A stretch of 64,000 bases of DNA, taken from positions 26,173 through 90,172 of the forward strand of contig JAUJNL010000016.1 in assembly GCA_030448185.1 (NCBI GenBank), given 5' to 3'. This document shows, piece after piece, positions 61,082 to 64,000 of the stretch (within the stretch, counting starts at the first letter, position 1; each line of letters starts with the position of its first letter). This DNA comes from Cytophagales bacterium. GTDB lineage: Bacteria > Bacteroidota > Bacteroidia > Cytophagales > 172606-1. The notes beneath the pieces are model-generated. The model was not told where the DNA came from. It searched no databases and was given only the letters and a program-made list of their open reading frames with translations. Both the position numbers and the translations under genes were made by a program.

Positions 61082-63690
61082 TTACTCACTTTTCAGGGCC
61101 TTTACCGGTTTGGCTACGGCCGCTTTTACGGCTTGTAGACTTACCGTGAGCAGGGCAATAAGCAGTGTGAGGGCCCCAGCCAGGGCAAATACCCACCAGG
61201 AGAGCGTTATCCGGTAGGGATACGCCTCCAGCCACCGTCCCACCAGGTAATAGGCTAGCGGGGCGGCTAGCAGGAAAGCAATCCCTACCAGGCGGATAAA
61301 CTCCTTACTCAGGAAAGCAATCAGTCCCGGTAGGGATGCGCCCAGCACTTTTCGAATGCCAATCTCCTTACCCCGCTGGGAGATGGCGTAGGTAGCCAGT
61401 CCGAACAGCCCCAGACACGCTACTAGCAGGGCAATGCCGGCAAAGAGCGAGAACAACCTGCCCCGCGTTTCTTCGGCTTGGTAAAGCCTATCGAACTGCT
61501 CATCCAGGAACCGGTACTGGAAGGGTTCCCCGGGCCGAAACTGCTTCCAGACCCGCTTTATGTGGGCGAGAGCTGGCTGGGCATCGTGCCCTGACAGCCG
61601 CACGGAGACCTGTCCTAACCAGTCGGGACTAATGTACAAGACCAGGGGCACAATGGGCTGGTGGAGGGATTCAAAGTGGAAGTCTTTTACTACCCCAACA
61701 ATTTTGCGGTTCAAGCGACTGTCTCCATAGGCAAAGGGCTGACCGATGGCCTGCTCAGGCTGCTGCCAGCCCAGCAGTCTTACGGCCGTCTCGTTGAGCA
61801 CGTAAGCGGCCGTATCATCGGTGATATACTTACGCGAGAAGTTACGTCCGGCTGCCACTTGCATGCCGTAGGTAGGAATAAATTCATGGTCTACCCTTAG
61901 GGCCAGAATCGTTACCTGTGCGGGGGTGAGGGTGTTGCCTTTCATAACACTGGCCGGCTTGAAATCCCGGAGCCGCTCACTGGGAATGCGGGAAGAACGG
62001 CCTACGCTCAAGATACCCGGATGCGCCAGCAACTCCTCCCGGAAAGCCGCATACACTTCCTTACCGGGAGAGGGCACAATGAGCATCTGGTCTTTGCGGT
62101 AGCCCAGCTCCTTGCTTTGCATAAAGGAGAGCTGCTGGTAGACAACGGCCGTGCCGATCAGGAGCAACGTAGCCAGGGCAAACTGGACCACGACCAAACC
62201 CTGCCGCAGGGAAAAGCCTCCCGTAGGCATCTTCCCTTTCAGCACCCTGATGGGCTGGAATGCTGAGAGGAAAAGGGCCGGATAGCTACCCGAAAGCAAA
62301 CCGGTAAGCAGCACCAGGATCAAACCCGTGCTCAAAAAGGAGCCCGTTCCCAGCCTGCTTAGGGTTAAGTTCTTGCCCGTGAAGTGATTGAAGGTGGGCA
62401 AAAGCAGACCGCTCAGGGCGAAAGCAATCAGGAAGGCTACCAGCGTCAAAAGCAGCGATTCGCAGAGAAACTGCCCGGCCAGTTGGCTTCGGGCTGCCCC
62501 CAGTACCTTTCGGACGCCTACTTCCCGCGCTCTAGCCGCTCCCCGGGCCGTCGAAAGGTTCATGTAGTTGATTACCGCCAGCAGCAGAATCAGCAGACCA
62601 ACCAGGGAAAACAGCTTCACGTAAGCGATGTTGCCGTTAGCTTCCAGTTCTGAATCCAACCGGGAGTGCAGGTGAATGTCGGTGAGCTTTTGCAAATAGA
62701 GGTTATTGCGTTTATGGGTACCGGCAGTAACATGCTTCTGGAGAAAGGCGGGCAGGTGGCTCGTGAGCTTACCCGGATCGTAGCCCTTGGGTAAGAGCAG
62801 GTAGGTAGCGTAATTGTTACCACTCCAGTCGCTTGCCAGCTTTTGCTTCCCCACTAACCGCTCGTCAGCCAGGGTGGCAAAGGAAATAAGCATCGCCGGA
62901 TGGAAATGAGATTGAGCCGGCAGGGGTTCGTACACCCCCGTTACCCGTAAGTAGTGCTGTTTATCCAGTTGGAGGAGTTTACCCACCGGATTCTCTTTAG
63001 GGAAGTACTTCTCGGCCAGCGGTTGGGAAAGCAGCACGGTGAAGGGCTCGGCTAAGGCACTTGCGGCACTGCCACTGCTGAGTTCAAAGGAGAATACCTC
63101 AAACAGATTCGCATCGGCGTAGTAGAGGTCGTCTTCCTGAAAAGAATTTTCTCCGTAGGTAATCTTACCACCGGTTTGCAAAAGGCGGACAGCCTGTTCA
63201 ATGACGGGAAACTCCTGCTGGAGCTTTGGGGCAAATGGCGCCGCCACGAGTCCTAGGTGCAGGATAGACGTACCTTCCTCGTCTAAAAACTCTCTGCTTA
63301 CCCGGTAGATGCGCTCGGAGTGGGCGTGGAAACGGTCAAAGGAAAGTTCATCCTGCACGTAGAGGGCAATCAAGAGCAGGCAGGTAAGTCCGGTAACCAG
63401 CCCGGTTAAGTTGAGCAGCGAGTAGCCTTTTTGCCAAAGCAACTGCCGCACAGCGGTAGCAAAATAACTTTTCAGCATGGTAGTAAAGAGGGGGTTGGGG
63501 TAATAGTCAGGCGTACGTTGGTAGAAGTAGGGGTGTAGTACGTACTGCAGCACGGCCAGCACGTAAGCAATACGGGCTTCGGGGAGTCCTTCTTGGGAGG
63601 CTTGCCTACTGAAAGATTCGTGCAAGTCCCCCTGTATTTCTTCCAGCAGTTCCGGCGAGCAGAACCATCCCAGGAACTTGTCATCTTCCA
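61082..63690 (-). CDS. FtsX/MacB-type ABC transporter permease with permease-prefix domain; 5' end lost at chimeric junction
   Basis: About 868 residues belong to this protein. The N-terminal prefix domain starts near [20 protein letters not shown] (about 63,670), then [20 protein letters not shown] leads into the first transmembrane helix. Two MacB-type periplasmic core regions alternate with FtsX domains: [20 protein letters not shown] followed by [10 protein letters not shown], and [20 protein letters not shown] near the C-terminus, the two cytoplasmic coupling helices. Such permeases are tandem FtsX proteins of Bacteroidota, often linked to export of peptides or lipoproteins; no ATPase gene is in the window. 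The open frame continues to 63928, but residues before about 82 are encoded by the ~70% GC segment and do not belong to this family. Confidence 0.85.
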
Positions 63691-64000
63691 GGTCGCGGGA
63701 GGAGAACTGCGCCGTCTGCAGGAAGTCGCTGGTTGCCTGCCCCAACACCAGCAGCCCGATCGCGTTGACCGAGGGGTCCGCGTGCCCCGGCTTCACAGGT
63801 CCCCACGTCGGCTCACCCCCCAGCTGTTCCCATCGCTTGTCGGCCACCTGCCCCAGGCAGCGCCACCCGACGTCCTCGCCGCACCGCTGGGTGAGCACGG
63901 CGGCCCGCTCCTGCCAGATGCCGAGCACCAGCGGCGACCTGCCCAGCAGCGTCGACGGGACCGCGCCCAGGGGCTCCAGGCCGCTGCGCTGCCGCGCCCC
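63690..64000 (-). other. High-GC foreign segment at window end (chimera or contamination)
   Basis: About 70% GC against ~48-50% elsewhere. On the minus strand it stays open to base 64000 and encodes a segment ([67 protein letters not shown]) with the style of an actinobacterial extracellular solute-binding/VWA-type protein. The in-frame fusion to the FtsX permease is probably accidental. Confidence 0.7.

Overview
The window (about 48-50% GC apart from its last 300 bases) reads as a Bacteroidota chromosome, most likely Cytophagales (Spirosoma/Larkinella-like). The reasons are SusC/SusD pairs, an ECF sigma/FecR regulatory pair, type IX secretion (T9SS) C-terminal domains, LxxC lipoproteins, many S1-type sulfatases, and few visible Shine-Dalgarno sites. 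The genus is an inference.

Layout. 1-7.6 kb is an IS-rich edge: an Lrp/AsnC remnant, three IS5-family elements, an amino-acid permease with a PLP trans-sulfuration enzyme, and two sulfatase remnants. 7.9-56 kb is one large or several fused polysaccharide utilisation loci (PULs). First come a parallel beta-helix/FN3/PA14 protein, a GH63-like hydrolase and an ECF sigma-lipoprotein-FecR-SusC-SusD cassette with two further lipoproteins. Then come two GH51-like arabinofuranosidase-type enzymes, two more beta-helix proteins, three sulfatases, a GH29-like hydrolase, a GH29/esterase fusion, a membrane regulator, an M14 carboxypeptidase, a second SusC/SusD pair and an M43 protease. 57-61 kb holds PhoH, a small monooxygenase and tRNA-Leu, followed by a decayed integrative element. 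61-63.7 kb is an FtsX/MacB-type permease.

How the genes fit together. The sulfatases, deacylase-like esterase, debranching hydrolases and secreted beta-helix proteins suggest attack on a sulfated, branched glycan. SusC/SusD would import the products, and sigma/FecR with the STN-bearing SusC would sense them. That SusC gene is split by two IS elements at neighbouring sites.

Two quality issues shape the reading. Many genes carry single-base indels in homopolymer runs, and correcting one base restores conserved sequence; I therefore treat most as sequencing errors, not pseudogenes. The last ~310 bases (from about 63,690) are ~70% GC and encode a protein segment foreign to the permease they are fused to, so the window end looks chimeric.
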